Shown piece by piece: positions 12,101 through 18,720 of a DNA stretch of 50,621 nt (positions are counted from its first letter, which is position 1; each line of letters starts with the position of its first letter). The stretch is from Saprospiraceae bacterium (GTDB lineage Bacteria > Bacteroidota > Bacteroidia > Chitinophagales > Saprospiraceae), in contig JAIXOO010000370.1 in assembly GCA_027486765.1 (NCBI GenBank), forward strand, positions 1-50,621, written 5' to 3'. Below the pieces are notes generated by a model. The model was not told the origin of the DNA. It ran no database searches and saw only the letters and a program-made list of their open reading frames with translations. The translations under genes were made by a program, and so were the position numbers.

Positions 12101-12201
12101 TTGGCTGCGTTGAGGTTTTGCGCTTTGAGATCATGCTGTCCAGCGTAAAAAAACAAGGCAGTACAAAGCAGGACTTTGATTGTAGATCGTTGTAAGTACA
12201 T
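9190..12201 (-). CDS. Secreted subtilisin-like protease (S8) with T9SS sorting domain
   Basis: A protein of about 1003 residues exported by signal peptide and then T9SS. The signal peptide (KVLLCTALFFYAG) is followed by an S8 catalytic domain with Asp in VLIVDSGQEYEHPAL, His in CGEHGTAVAAVAVG, the oxyanion Asn in VFAAGNRGPDP and Ser in VDGTSFSAPYVSGA. Next come a CARDB-like beta domain, an Ig-like stretch, a PKD domain (LSFQDLSTGATELVWNFGNG) and a C-terminal type A sorting domain (LKIFPNPAQDEVNVAF to VAKTLLKK). The ATG at 12201 gives the cleanest signal peptide; an ATG at 12210 and a GTG at 12216 are alternatives. Expected cell-surface or secreted location; substrate unknown. Confidence 0.95.
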   Translation of the reverse strand: MYLQRSTIKVLLCTALFFYAGQHDLKAQNLNAANVATALYQALEQKPDQQHFHILVSLKSQVDLSSWQQGELRGSSSRDQQVASLINALQSKAAATQPRLVNWMQATNGVEKNSVKTYWIANIIELKATAAFIAELSNNQEVDWIEPFPEMAIESYRSAPAPPPLSPGGIEPGLNAINARALWRLGYTGYGRKVLIVDSGQEYEHPALRTQFAYNYGSQSATYRSSILGDLCGEHGTAVAAVAVGLDRLTRDTVGAAFNALWMGGPAAFRNPTTNEICPLEGISTSTIEVLQWALNPDGNTLTSSDIPDVVNNSWGNSNNADECRSAFRNVVQSLDAAGIAVVFAAGNRGPDPSTVNLPGGLNLDLVVPMSIGSINGNTTNYPISDFSSRGPTVCGRDGSFLIKPEMVAPGERVRTATLQGGYSTVDGTSFSAPYVSGAILLLKEAFPTLSGKQLGLALYNSARDLGPVGEDNDYGRGLIDVGAAYNWLISQGFQPTPPLRAANDVIHVLTKPRIYGCDRQAYIEVSFENSGADTLRSMDIIIRRDGQSNVLFQNRWTGKLAPGKLTSYFVPPFDAPVGRYIVEVELHNPNGFADARALNNKFKTYVNVSALSQLPIAEASAVNICAGSEVLLSSNYAGEGTVRWFNQNTGGTVLGTGNNFVTGALNKDTVLFAELTFNRSTGRLNQTGGDVVYSDSVGGLVFDAYYDFILKSITIYPNRTGLRFFTLRNATGGVQTINYRVSKVGEQKVPLNFKVTPGANQVLELTRGAELSVLKTDSSYPIAIADVLAIKYANNVEGPDDYPFFFNWEIEYGYPCGRTPVFVDVNPSAAKPQAQFAVPTGSLKPNTTLSFQDLSTGATELVWNFGNGQVSTERNPSTMYAQAGSYLVSLSATNAEGCSDVSVKTIQVGTSTSTTEQEALAYQLKIFPNPAQDEVNVAFNLDRSRLVRVSVVNSIGQVLRTQNLGERTLGQAQIALNQLPAGVYWLLFDVEGVRVAKTLLKK

Positions 12202-12373
12202 CAAACACATGCTCACTTGTTTTTAAGATTATGACGGGGGTTAAAAATAGTACACCAATTATAGATACAGACACAAGAATGGCAAAAACCCCCATTGTGG
12301 AGAAACGAAAGTTTTGTCTCAGGAAGTACAAAAGACTTTATGAACAGAAGCGGCTTGAGTTTATAAAGTCTAA

Positions 12374-15067
12374 TTACTTAACCAGGTTGATTAAGGTTCT
12401 ATAGTCATCAAAAGGGGCATCTTCCCGTTTTAGCTCCAAAAAGGCCATTAAATCGTCCTCGGCATACTGCTCCTCTAAATGGGCAAGGGTGGCGGCACAG
12501 CGGATTTCAACTTCACCGCGTCGAATCTGTGTCAGGCGCCACTGTAAAGTTGCCTCCATCTTTTGGAGGATACGTTCTCGCACCTCAATTGGATTCACGT
12601 CGGGGCTGATTGGGGTAATGTCTTTGAATGCAGATCGATCCCTTGCAATGAGTCGGCCATTTTCCATGATGAAATAAGCCGTATGGACCTGTTCTGTACT
12701 CAGCGGCAACAAATGGGCGTAAAGGGCAAGTTGCAAGTCTTCTTCGTTTTTGATCATCAGTTCTCGCCGCAGGCCACCACGCCATTTCAAGTCCAATACT
12801 GTTTGCTCCAATTCCCGTGCCAAAACCAAGTCAGCGCGGGCATTTAACTGAATGGTGGCAAATTTTCCTTCGAGGGGCAATTCTGTAGCTGCAACCTGCC
12901 ACTGGTTGCTTTGCAACAAATTTACCAGGCTCCAGGCGGCAAACTTCAGGCGTTTTAAAAAACGTTTGCGTTCTGCTTCTTTGCCATACATCAGCAATAC
13001 AGCCCCCTCCCGATGCAATAGCCGCTCCGCTTCCCGATCGATCCACTGATCGACCTGAAATTTAGTCCAGCTATTTAACTCAGGGATGAGCAAAAGGTTT
13101 TGGAAAAAACGATGCGCCAGATTCCCTTGCAGCGTACTGTCTTTTACAATGCTGAGAATGGAAGATTTACGCAGACGGATGTGGTGGCGGAACAACCATT
13201 GATAGGGGTAGTATAACAAACTTTCCAGACTGGTAAACGTTTCTTCAGCGCGTTCCACCAATTTTTCCGGGTGATTCAAACGCAAAAACGGCGCTGGTTT
13301 GCCCAAACGTCGGAAAGGAATGTTTATTTTTTTAGGCAGGTCAAAATACCGCGCCAACGACTGGTTGTCTTCTGTGCAAGTAATGGCATCTAAGTGGCCA
13401 AAACAAGCCTCCAAATCACCCAACAAGGGATGTGGAAGCATGGTTTCCCCTTCCGCGATTTCGGGTATGACCAAAATCAAACGATGCTTGCTCATCCAAA
13501 CAGGGTGGCGGCGTTGAAAGCCTAGTAAGGCGTTTTGATCTGAAGGACTACTCAATTGTATGTTGAGCCCCTGAAGCCAGTCACGCTCCTGATCATACCA
13601 GCGCGAGAAGAAATAATCAGGTTCGTTTTGGGTAAAATTCCACCAAATCAAGTCGCGGACGGGGGCGGTTAAGGCATTGGGCTGGTGTACGTAAGGGTAT
13701 CGACCTACTTCTTGAAAGCTCATCTGCATGGGCGCTGGTTCGTACACCGTGCGTACGATGCGCTCCAATTCCAGACGGGTCAATTCATTTTCGGGCAGGG
13801 TTTGCAACAAATCTACGATCTGCTTGGCTTGTTCAGCCAGGGTCAACAGGGATGGGTTGTTGCTTTTCTGTTCCAAAGTCCGGGTAGCCCAGATGTGCAG
13901 GTATAGAAAAATTTCTTCCACCTCACTTTTGGGCACTACTCCGGCAATATCGTAGCGCCGCCGCTCGAACCAAAAACGGTATTGCTGGCGAATTTCCCGA
14001 ATGTCCAGGCTTGGTTCTTTGGCGGCTCGTTCTTCCAGTTCACTGAAATACTGCCCGAGCATGGCCTGCCAGGATTCCCCCAGAATCCCGGGAGTTTGGG
14101 CCATCTGTTGGGCAATGCGGTTGGCGAGTTCTGTTTCCAGGGGTTTTAGCGGAAGGCAGACGAACTCCATGATTTTGAAAGGATCAATTGGCGTCCACAA
14201 AAAATTGGGGATCAATTTGAGGGCTTGCAGCGTGGGTCGCGCCAAGGAAGCAGGTTGGATGCCCAAGCTGGGTACACCTTCGTGGATGAATGCTTCATCC
14301 AGGGTACGCGATTTATCCGGGATCAGGAAACAGGGGCGAAACTTAGGGTTGCGGCGCAACAAAGCAGCCAGGTAACTTCCTAAATCGGTGTCTCTTTTTC
14401 CCCGCAACAACAATAAGGTACCATCTTTGGCCAGCTCTTGCGTCTGGCTTTGTCCTGCCAAAAAGGCCTGAAAACGCCCCAAATCGGTATCGGACTGGGG
14501 TTGGTGCTGAGCAATAGGGTAATTGAGTTCCACACCCTGTTGTTGCAAAGCCTTAAAAAGGCGTTGCCAATGTACGGGAATCAAGGTAGCTGGTTCAACG
14601 AAATTGATGCGTTGAATAGGGGCGGAGCGGAGCTTGATTTTTTGCTCCAGAATGATAAAACGATCAGCGAAGCCAGCAGGAAGGCTTTGCTCACTGTCTT
14701 GTAGGGCTTTTTCAACCTGGCCAATGCTGGCCAGACGAGCTGGAGTTGTAGATTTTGAGGCAAAACCCCAACCAGCCAACAACAATTCATCCCGACGGCT
14801 GAGCAAATTGGCCGCGGTTGCGAATTGATCGGCAGCAAAAGAACGGGAAAAAAAAGCGGTAGAATCTTGTTCCAGGTGTTGGCGGATTGCCTGGCGGTAT
14901 TGCTCAATGCGCAGGTGTTCATTGTTGTTTTTGTGACCTGCCAAGCCATAAAAAAATTCCAGCCATTGCAATAAGCCATTTGGCCCTAGCCACAACGTAC
15001 CGCCTTGTGAATGGTCAGGCAATGGCCAGGATGGATTGTCTAGTGCAATACCAAAAATGAGGTTCAT
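12374..15067 (-). CDS. AddB-like PD-(D/E)XK nuclease-family protein
   Basis: A protein of 897 residues from the ATG at 15067. The N-terminus (LWLGPNGLLQWLEFFYGL) and the inactive helicase-like middle follow Bacteroidota AddB-type subunits. The C-terminal nuclease core is visible as LNARADLVLA near residue 745, VLDLKWRGG near 759 (D-x-K motif) and LQLALYAHLLP. The four cysteines of the Fe-S staple in Gram-positive AddB are absent. The frame is open to 15121, but those codons come from the repeat array and give low-complexity residues, so the later ATG is preferred. AddB normally works with an AddA helicase-nuclease at DNA breaks; no addA lies in this window. Confidence 0.85.
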   Translation of the reverse strand: MNLIFGIALDNPSWPLPDHSQGGTLWLGPNGLLQWLEFFYGLAGHKNNNEHLRIEQYRQAIRQHLEQDSTAFFSRSFAADQFATAANLLSRRDELLLAGWGFASKSTTPARLASIGQVEKALQDSEQSLPAGFADRFIILEQKIKLRSAPIQRINFVEPATLIPVHWQRLFKALQQQGVELNYPIAQHQPQSDTDLGRFQAFLAGQSQTQELAKDGTLLLLRGKRDTDLGSYLAALLRRNPKFRPCFLIPDKSRTLDEAFIHEGVPSLGIQPASLARPTLQALKLIPNFLWTPIDPFKIMEFVCLPLKPLETELANRIAQQMAQTPGILGESWQAMLGQYFSELEERAAKEPSLDIREIRQQYRFWFERRRYDIAGVVPKSEVEEIFLYLHIWATRTLEQKSNNPSLLTLAEQAKQIVDLLQTLPENELTRLELERIVRTVYEPAPMQMSFQEVGRYPYVHQPNALTAPVRDLIWWNFTQNEPDYFFSRWYDQERDWLQGLNIQLSSPSDQNALLGFQRRHPVWMSKHRLILVIPEIAEGETMLPHPLLGDLEACFGHLDAITCTEDNQSLARYFDLPKKINIPFRRLGKPAPFLRLNHPEKLVERAEETFTSLESLLYYPYQWLFRHHIRLRKSSILSIVKDSTLQGNLAHRFFQNLLLIPELNSWTKFQVDQWIDREAERLLHREGAVLLMYGKEAERKRFLKRLKFAAWSLVNLLQSNQWQVAATELPLEGKFATIQLNARADLVLARELEQTVLDLKWRGGLRRELMIKNEEDLQLALYAHLLPLSTEQVHTAYFIMENGRLIARDRSAFKDITPISPDVNPIEVRERILQKMEATLQWRLTQIRRGEVEIRCAATLAHLEEQYAEDDLMAFLELKREDAPFDDYRTLINLVK

Positions 15068-15080
15068 TCGATGGAATGGT

Positions 15081-15185
15081 TTAGAAGGTTGAGGAGGTTT
15101 AGAAGGTTGAGGCTGCCGCAAGTGACGCTGACAATGACACTTGCGGTAGCCTCAACCTTCTCAACCTCCTCAACCTCCCTCAACT
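15081..15185. repeat. GGTTGAGGA tandem-unit hairpin with GGCTACCGCAAG core
   Basis: An inverted repeat whose core arms are 23 bp (15102-15124 and 15138-15160, one mismatch). Outside the core, both arms continue as GGTTGAGGA-type tandem units (15081-15101 and 15161-15185). The right edge is 9 bases from the stop codon of the START-like gene. The GAAGGTTGAGGCTACCGCAAG core recurs at 50467-50487. The left arm also extends the AddB-like reading frame with artificial proline- and glutamine-rich codons. Confidence 0.8.
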
Positions 15186-15193
15186 ATTTTAAA

Positions 15194-15577
15194 TTAGCCA
15201 CCGCCAGAAGCAACTTGCAGTTCGCCCATTTGTTTGTCCCAGTACCTTTTTTGGTCTTTTACTTCGTTGTCGTCGCAGTAATCGGTAAGGGTAAGGATGG
15301 TTTCTCCGGTGACGGGCGCTTCGGTAATTCTAAATTCCAATTTTTCATTGTCCTCGTGCAGGCCTTCCCAACGCAAGCTGAAAACTTCATCTTCCACGTC
15401 CTCCACCACCGTCGCTTCGTCGGTAGAGTCCCCCCAATAGAAGGTATATGCTTCACCATCGATTTCCACATTGTCACAAAACCAGCGGATGAGACAAGAA
15501 GGTGTAGTCAGAAATTGATACAAAATCTGCGGTGAAGCTCGGAAAATGTATTCTTGTTTAAGTTGGGCTCTTTTCAT
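15194..15577 (-). CDS. START-like domain protein (SRPBCC superfamily)
   Basis: A 127-residue protein starting MKRAQLKQEYIFRASPQIL. It has the helix-grip layout of small START/SRPBCC proteins: an N-terminal strand, YQFLTTPSCLIRWFCDNVEI, acidic loops (WGDSTDEATVVEDVEDEVF), LRWEG and a C-terminal helix. It matches the short, acidic START-like proteins found widely in Bacteroidota. The frame is open to 15628, but the ATG at 15577 gives the conserved N-terminus. It probably binds a hydrophobic ligand; no ligand is known. The downstream AddB-like gene is on the same strand but separated by a hairpin repeat. Confidence 0.85.
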   Translation of the reverse strand: MKRAQLKQEYIFRASPQILYQFLTTPSCLIRWFCDNVEIDGEAYTFYWGDSTDEATVVEDVEDEVFSLRWEGLHEDNEKLEFRITEAPVTGETILTLTDYCDDNEVKDQKRYWDKQMGELQVASGGG

Positions 15578-15682
15578 ACAGGCAATAAAAATCAATGATT
15601 TCGGCGGTGAAAGACAGCAATTGGTCACTGTCTTCTACTGATCGCACAATAAAAAGTAAAAAAACGGAAATTCCAAATGCTT

Positions 15683-15839
15683 AGGAACAGAAACGAAATA
15701 AAGACACAGATTTGAGTCGGCTATTTTTTGATTGGCAAGGCGCAGGGAAGGCGCATAATGAACTACGCAACTAACGAGTAACGCGGTCAAATTAAAAAAG
15801 AGCCTAGTCAAAATGTGCCTTTATTTCGTTTCTGTTCCT
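15683..15839. repeat. Long-hairpin element 1
   Basis: A 157-bp imperfect palindrome. The outer arms AGGAACAGAAACGAAATAAA (from 15683) and their complement (ending at 15839) pair almost perfectly over 26 bp. Pairing then continues with mismatches (TTTGAGTCGGCTATTTTTTG against TTTGACTAGGCTCTTTTTTA) to arms of about 50 nt. The 55-nt centre (15734-15788) holds the words AGGCGC, GCGCATAATG and AACGCGG. No coding capacity. It resembles a MITE or a structured RNA element. Confidence 0.75.
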
Positions 15840-16033
15840 CTAACTTTTTCAAATGAAATAGATTTATGCATAAACTTATGCTCAGTTACTTGACAGTAAC
15901 GAGGAATTCCAATATTTTTGTGGGCGATTGTAAAAAGAGGGTGTCGATGCTGCCTAAAAAGCACCTCTATGGCCCATCCAATTTTCAATGCCTTAATCCC
16001 ATTGTGACTCCTTACCCAAACACGTAATTCCAT
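15821..16033 (-). CDS. Possible small hypothetical protein
   Basis: An open frame of 70 codons starting at an ATG (16033), reading MELRVWVRSHNGIKALKIGW at the N-terminus. The composition is protein-like (mixed polar and aromatic residues, no low complexity), but I recognise no family. The last codons (RGTETK and stop) come from the right end of the long-hairpin element, so the original C-terminus may have been replaced by the element. This is either a genuine small gene truncated by the element or a chance frame. Confidence 0.3.
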   Translation of the reverse strand: MELRVWVRSHNGIKALKIGWAIEVLFRQHRHPLFTIAHKNIGIPRYCQVTEHKFMHKSISFEKVRGTETK

Positions 16034-16152
16034 GAACTAGTTGTTAGCCGATGGTGTTTCATCGTTTAATCAACTTGAGGCCTAGTTGAAGCACTAGGCT
16101 TTCAACTACTCTATGAAAAGAATTGTTCCTTAATACTAAATAAAGATTGTGC

Positions 16153-17022
16153 ATGAGACAACTTAAGATCACGAAGTCGATCACGAACCGGGAAAGCCAG
16201 TCTCTGGAGAAGTACCTGCAGGAAATTGGGAAAGTGGATTTGTTGACGCCAGAGGAAGAAGTGGAGCTAGCCAAGAGGATCAAACAAGGCGATCAAGCAG
16301 CGTTGGAAAAGTTGACCAAAGCCAATCTTCGATTCGTAGTATCTGTTGCCAAGCAATATCAAAACCAAGGTTTGTCCTTGAGTGACCTCATCAACGAAGG
16401 AAACTTGGGTCTTATCAAAGCCGCACAACGCTTTGATGAAACCCGAGGGTTTAAATTCATCTCGTACGCCGTTTGGTGGATTCGCCAGTCTATTCTGCAA
16501 GCATTGGCTGAACAATCGCGGATCGTACGCTTGCCTTTAAATAAGGTAGGCTCTCTCAATAAAATCAACAAGGCTTTTTCTGAACTCGAACAAGAATTCG
16601 AGCGCGAGCCTTCTCCTGAAGAATTGGCTGAGCTGCTCGAAATTCCTACCGAAGAAGTAGAAACTACCTTGGGGGTTGCTGCGCGTCACGTATCCATGGA
16701 TGCGCCTTTTGTGGAAGGGGAAGACAACTCCCTACTCGACGTACTCGAAAACAGCACTACACCTAGTACCGATGCTGGTTTGGATTACAACGAATCACTG
16801 CGCCGTGAGATTGAACGCTCTCTGAGCACACTCACCGATCGCCAATGTGATGTAATCAAACTATATTTTGGTATTGGAGTAGAGCACCCCATGTCTTTGG
16901 AAGACATCGGTGAAAAATTTGGCCTGACGCGCGAGCGGGTACGCCAAATCAAAGACAAGGCCATCAATAAGCTGCGCTCTGCAAATCGGAGTAAGTTGTT
17001 GAAAAACTATCTGGGAGGCTAG
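16153..17022 (+). CDS. rpoD: Primary RNA polymerase sigma factor (RpoD/SigA)
   Basis: A 289-residue sigma-70 factor of the short Bacteroidota form, lacking the long N-terminal region 1.1 and the non-conserved insert. Region 1.2 ([20 protein letters not shown]), region 2 with the core-binding and -10 helices ([20 protein letters not shown], then [19 protein letters not shown]), region 3 and the region 4 helix-turn-helix ([20 protein letters not shown]) are all present. An in-frame TTG precedes the ATG by six bases; the ATG at 16153 gives the usual [14 protein letters not shown] start. It directs housekeeping transcription, including the TAnnTTTG promoters seen in this window. A tandem-unit hairpin starts at its stop codon. 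Confidence 0.97.
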   Translation: MRQLKITKSITNRESQSLEKYLQEIGKVDLLTPEEEVELAKRIKQGDQAALEKLTKANLRFVVSVAKQYQNQGLSLSDLINEGNLGLIKAAQRFDETRGFKFISYAVWWIRQSILQALAEQSRIVRLPLNKVGSLNKINKAFSELEQEFEREPSPEELAELLEIPTEEVETTLGVAARHVSMDAPFVEGEDNSLLDVLENSTTPSTDAGLDYNESLRREIERSLSTLTDRQCDVIKLYFGIGVEHPMSLEDIGEKFGLTRERVRQIKDKAINKLRSANRSKLLKNYLGG

Positions 17023-17127
17023 AAAAGTGAAAAGTGAAAAGTGAAAAGCTGGTACACCATTTGGATTTCACCCTTTGGTATATTTTTTTCACTTTTCACT
17101 TTTCACTTTTCACTTTTCACTTTTCAC
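17023..17127. repeat. GTGAAAA tandem-unit hairpin between rpoD and Lrp gene
   Basis: GTGAAAA units (three on the left, 17024-17048) face about six CACTTTT units on the right (17088-17127). Together they form a purely repeat-built inverted repeat that fills the whole gap between two convergent stop codons (17022 and 17128). It most likely works as a bidirectional terminator. The unequal copy number suggests slippage. Confidence 0.8.
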
Positions 17128-17628
17128 TTATTCTGTGTAATCCTCCTCTTCCTCCCCATCGTCACTCAAAATCTCCAGTGGTCGATTGATGCTTTCCTGA
17201 AGGGAGATAAAGGTCTCGGTGCGTTGGATGCCGGGGATGTTCTGGATTTTATCGTGCAATACCTCTTTGAGGTGAGTGGTGTCTTTACAAAAAACCCGGG
17301 CAAAAATATTGTACAAGCCAGTGGTGTAGTGCGCTTCCACTACTTCCGGGATTTTTTCCAATTCTCTGGCTACATCTTCGTACAAAGAACTTTTATCCAG
17401 ATAGATACCCAAATACGCTGAAATGTCGTAGCCCAGTTTGCCATGATCGACAGTGAGGCTATGCCCTTTTACAATTCCTACATCTTCGAGTTTTTTCATA
17501 CGTACGTGAATGGTGCCACCAGATACGAATAGTTTTTTCGCTATTTCCGTATAGGCTATTTTGGCATCACGCATGAGGATCGATAAAATTTTTTTGTCCA
17601 ATCGATCAATTTCAATTCCTTTTTTCAT
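17128..17628 (-). CDS. Lrp/AsnC family transcriptional regulator
   Basis: A 166-residue regulator. The N-terminal helix-turn-helix (LDKKILSILMRDAKIAYTEI, then VSGGTIHVRMKKLEDVGIVKG) is followed by a RAM/AsnC effector-binding domain (YLGIYLDKSSLYEDVARELE, then EAHYTTGLYNIFARVFCKDT) and an acidic tail (SDDGEEEEDYTE). The frame is open upstream to 17721, but the ATG at 17628 gives the family N-terminus. These proteins form octamers that bind amino acids and regulate amino-acid metabolism; the effector here is unknown. The regulator converges on rpoD and shares its repeat-built terminator. Confidence 0.93.
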   Translation of the reverse strand: MKKGIEIDRLDKKILSILMRDAKIAYTEIAKKLFVSGGTIHVRMKKLEDVGIVKGHSLTVDHGKLGYDISAYLGIYLDKSSLYEDVARELEKIPEVVEAHYTTGLYNIFARVFCKDTTHLKEVLHDKIQNIPGIQRTETFISLQESINRPLEILSDDGEEEEDYTE

Positions 17629-17739
17629 GCAGGTGCAAATGATTTCAAACAATTCAACAAATGTCCTTAATTTTTTGAATGTTTTCAAAAAAAAGCCAAT
17701 TTTAATGCATGAAATTTTCAAAAATTGATTTAATCTGGA

Positions 17740-18384
17740 TTATTGGAAAAACAACTCGCGGTAGATTCTTTGCAAGGAGATGGATTGGCCCTGGATGAGG
17801 ATGGTTTCTTCCGCTTGGGTTAGGATGGTTTCAGACCAGCGATTGCTGGCTTCTTTTTCAATGGCGTACACTTTGGGTTTGGACTGTTCAAAGAAGAAAA
17901 TTTGTTGCAGGCTGGGGATCTCTTTGTAGCAACGCAGCTTAGTTCCCCAATCGTAAGCCTGGGTACTCTCAGATAGGATTTCGATCAGCAAAATGGGGTT
18001 GGTCTCGGCAGTCATTCCTGGCTGGTACTCATAGGGTGCAGCAGGCAAATTTACTACCATCCCATCAGCGTTAAAAACCCCGGTTTTGAGGCTTTTGCAG
18101 GCGGGAATGTAGACGGGTCGGTTGCTGTTGTACAGCCGAAAACGGCTTGATTCGTCAAAAATAGCACCTAAAAGAATGGTTAACCTGGTCGCAAGCAGGC
18201 TGTGGATTTCACCTTCGTAACTCATACTGGCAATGATTTCATCGTTGTAAAAATCAGCGCGGTATTCTGCGGAAGTGAGCACTTCCCAGTATTCATCCCA
18301 AGTAGCGGGGATCCGCACCAAAGCACCCTTTCCTAATGCTGCCAGTTCCTGATTGGTAAGTGGAAATTTCACGTCGCTTATCAT
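17740..18384 (-). CDS. Uma2 family (DUF820) putative restriction-like endonuclease
   Basis: A 214-residue protein of the Uma2/DUF820 group, which has a PD-(D/E)XK restriction-endonuclease fold. Recognisable parts are an N-terminal helix with TWDEYWEVL, the DEIIASMSYEGEIHSLLATR region, and the core NPILLIEILSESTQAYDWGTK followed by YKEIPSLQQIFFFEQ. The EILS and D-x-x-T-K residues correspond to the putative active site. The family is very common in cyanobacteria and in some Bacteroidota and has no settled biological role. Here it is a single gene downstream of long-hairpin element 2. Confidence 0.88.
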   Translation of the reverse strand: MISDVKFPLTNQELAALGKGALVRIPATWDEYWEVLTSAEYRADFYNDEIIASMSYEGEIHSLLATRLTILLGAIFDESSRFRLYNSNRPVYIPACKSLKTGVFNADGMVVNLPAAPYEYQPGMTAETNPILLIEILSESTQAYDWGTKLRCYKEIPSLQQIFFFEQSKPKVYAIEKEASNRWSETILTQAEETILIQGQSISLQRIYRELFFQ

Positions 18385-18450
18385 AATTGCAATCGTTTGA
18401 GCTTACAATATAAATCATGTTGGTTTAAGATACAAGTTGTTGGTATTTTT

Positions 18451-18617
18451 TAAGCGTGATTTTGGATTTCTGGTTCGCAAGCGAAAATGAGCTAAGATTT
18501 GCCCCAGTGAGGCACGAAAAGCGGAGTGTAGCAGCGCTACATGAGCATTTTCGGAACGAAACTGGGGCAAATCTTAGCCATTTGTAGCGCGAAGTAGAAA
18601 TCCAAAATCACGCTAAG
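18451..18617. repeat. Long-hairpin element 2
   Basis: A 167-bp imperfect palindrome that fills most of the 336-bp gap between the Uma2 and S41 genes. The outer arms share TAGCGTGATTTTGGATTTCT (pairing 18451-18471 with 18597-18617). The inner arms share GCTAAGATTTGCCCCAGT (pairing 18491-18508 with 18561-18578). The 52-nt centre (18509-18560) folds again through CGAAAA...TTTTCG and the TGTAGC/GCTACA pair. No coding capacity. The layout parallels the element at 15683, with different arms. Confidence 0.8.
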
Positions 18618-18720
18618 TCTAAACAAAAAATAATCGCTTCGATTTCAACATAAATGTGCGAAATTTGTCCTTACTTTAATTCGTTTACATTATTTCACTC
18701 GAACCTGTTTTGAACTGGCT

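Noticed and set aside
12131..12331. 66-codon hydrophobic minus-strand frame upstream of the subtilase
   Set aside because: It overlaps the subtilase signal-peptide region and probable promoter in another frame; no family.
15068..15121. N-terminal extension of the AddB-like protein
   Set aside because: The codons are supplied by the GGTTGAGGA repeat and give repeated QPSKP residues; the ATG at 15067 matches the family start.
17023..17127. CRISPR-like short repeats
   Set aside because: The units are 7 bases with no unique spacers. It is a tandem-unit hairpin between convergent genes.
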